Below are positions 5,875-6,455 of a stretch of 6,455 nt of DNA, piece by piece (the first letter of the stretch is position 1; every line of letters begins with the position of its first letter). The stretch is from NCBI GenBank assembly GCA_012515365.1, contig JAAYYM010000011.1, positions 1 to 6,455 of the forward strand. The letters run 5' to 3'. Made by a program: the position numbers and the translations under genes. The notes below the pieces were generated by a model, which saw only the letters and a program-made list of their open reading frames with translations, was not told where the DNA came from and did no database searches. This DNA comes from Clostridia bacterium. GTDB taxonomy: Bacteria; Bacillota_A; Clostridia; Lachnospirales; Lachnospiraceae.

Positions 5875-5903
5875 TTGACAAATAAATACTTCGGGTGTAG
5901 AAT
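5875..5903 (+). promoter_or_regulatory. Near-consensus sigma-A promoter for the MarR-family gene
   Basis: A perfect -35 TTGACA (5875-5880) is followed by a 17-nt spacer and the -10 TAGAAT (5898-5903), one base from TATAAT. Transcription would start near 5910, giving a leader of about 35 nt before the ATG. So strong a basal promoter fits a gene that is shut down by a repressor. Confidence 0.85.
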
Positions 5904-5943
5904 TAAAATAGTTCGAGAGAAGAAATAAAATGAGAGGTGAGGT

Positions 5944-6426
5944 ATGAAACTGGAAGAATCGGGATATGAGCAATATTTATATGAGTATATTGATGCCATC
6001 TGCAACCTTTTGTCTCCCGATTTGTGGCAAAACATTTTGATGGATTGCTCCAAAAATGAAATTTTAAGTTTGTGGATGCTTTTTAGAAAGAAAGAAGCTA
6101 CAATGTCTCAAATCGCAGAATACATCAAAGTGCCGCTAAATACAGCTACCGGAATTGTTGCACGAATGGAAAAACGAGAGTTGCTGATGAGGATTAGATC
6201 TGTTGAGGACAAACGTGTTGTAACCGTAGTATTAACGGAACAAGGATGTAAGCTGATCCAGGGACTGATAGGAGAAATTGCTTTTTATTTTGGACAGCTC
6301 ATGAATGAATTCTCACCGGATGAGATCAAGCTTTTGGGGAATATGTTTGAAAAACTCAGAGAAATTCTTTCACAAAAAAGAGTAAAGACAGAACCTAAAA
6401 AGATAAGAAAAATCGAAATAGAATAG
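5944..6426 (+). CDS. MarR-family transcriptional regulator
   Basis: This 160-residue dimeric winged-helix regulator probably represses its own and neighbouring genes until a small ligand or stress signal releases it. An N-terminal helical dimerisation part (about 1-45) is followed by the DNA-binding core: TMSQIAEYIKVPLNTATGIVARMEKRELL (about 53-81), then a wing RSVEDKRVVTVVLTEQG (85-101) that matches the family's D-R-R/K wing and LTExG ending. Two C-terminal helices (to about 143) complete the dimer interface, and a basic tail (KRVKTEPKKIRKIEIE) extends past the usual end. SD-like AGAGGTGAG (5933-5941) precedes the ATG closely, and an in-frame TGA at 5938-5940 excludes a longer protein. Its promoter and possible operator lie upstream. 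The last 29 nt of the window hold no gene start; any partner it controls, often an exporter in this family, lies outside. Confidence 0.92.
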   Translation: MKLEESGYEQYLYEYIDAICNLLSPDLWQNILMDCSKNEILSLWMLFRKKEATMSQIAEYIKVPLNTATGIVARMEKRELLMRIRSVEDKRVVTVVLTEQGCKLIQGLIGEIAFYFGQLMNEFSPDEIKLLGNMFEKLREILSQKRVKTEPKKIRKIEIE

Positions 6427-6453
6427 ACGGGAAAAAGGAAACGAAATAGAATA
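6414..6453 (+). repeat. 12-nt direct repeat across the MarR-gene stop codon
   Basis: CGAAATAGAATA occurs at 6414-6425 and again at 6442-6453, 28 nt apart. The first copy contains the last codons and most of the stop codon (TAG 6424-6426) of the MarR-family gene; the second is in the non-coding DNA at the window edge. It resembles the stop-spanning repeats after the IMP cyclohydrolase and response regulator genes. Confidence 0.6.
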
Positions 6454-6455
6454 AG

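Noticed and set aside
5930..5947. Five-codon ORF (MRGEV) overlapping the MarR start as ATGA
   Set aside because: Its ATG lies in the purine-rich tract that serves as ribosome site for the MarR gene, and it has only a weak SD of its own. Probably incidental, although it resembles the chemoreceptor leader ORF.

Overview
The window looks like an ordinary chromosomal segment from a low-to-moderate-GC Firmicute, most likely a Lachnospiraceae-type gut clostridium. The reasons are the AT-rich intergenic DNA, the strong GGAGG-type ribosome binding sites, the AGA/GGA-rich codon use, the split IMP-synthesis pair behind a ZTP riboswitch, and a Cache-type chemoreceptor. Every gene lies on the + strand. 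The genus is inference; no rRNA or other marker gene is present.

Layout: (1) 1-243 is the 3' end of a WYL-domain regulator cut by the window edge. (2) 265-425 is a complete regulatory leader: a sigma-A promoter, a ZTP (pfl) riboswitch aptamer and an overlapping intrinsic terminator. (3) 470-2502 holds the two genes it controls, a PurO-type IMP cyclohydrolase and a short AICAR formyltransferase. Together they do the last two steps of purine synthesis, usually done by one fused PurH. The riboswitch ligand ZMP (AICAR) is the substrate of the second protein, so the leader closes a feedback loop. (4) 2605-4469 is a membrane methyl-accepting chemotaxis protein with its own promoter candidates (one sigma-28-like), an overlapping 10-codon leader ORF and a strong terminator. 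(5) 4494-5057 is an unrecognised single-pass membrane protein starting 24 nt after that terminator. (6) 5154-5831 is an OmpR/PhoB-family response regulator with no histidine kinase in view. (7) 5944-6426 is a MarR-family regulator with a near-consensus promoter, possibly heading an operon that continues past the window.

The best-supported point of interest is the riboswitch. Its pseudoknot strand and conserved TGGGC are the same bases as the 5' arm of the terminator, so the ON-switch mechanism can be read from the sequence. The least expected pattern is that three of the seven stop codons (purO-type gene, response regulator, MarR gene) each sit inside a short direct repeat whose second copy lies 20, 24 or 28 nt downstream. 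I found no mobile element, CRISPR array, rRNA or tRNA, and no clear sign of a wholly new multi-gene system.
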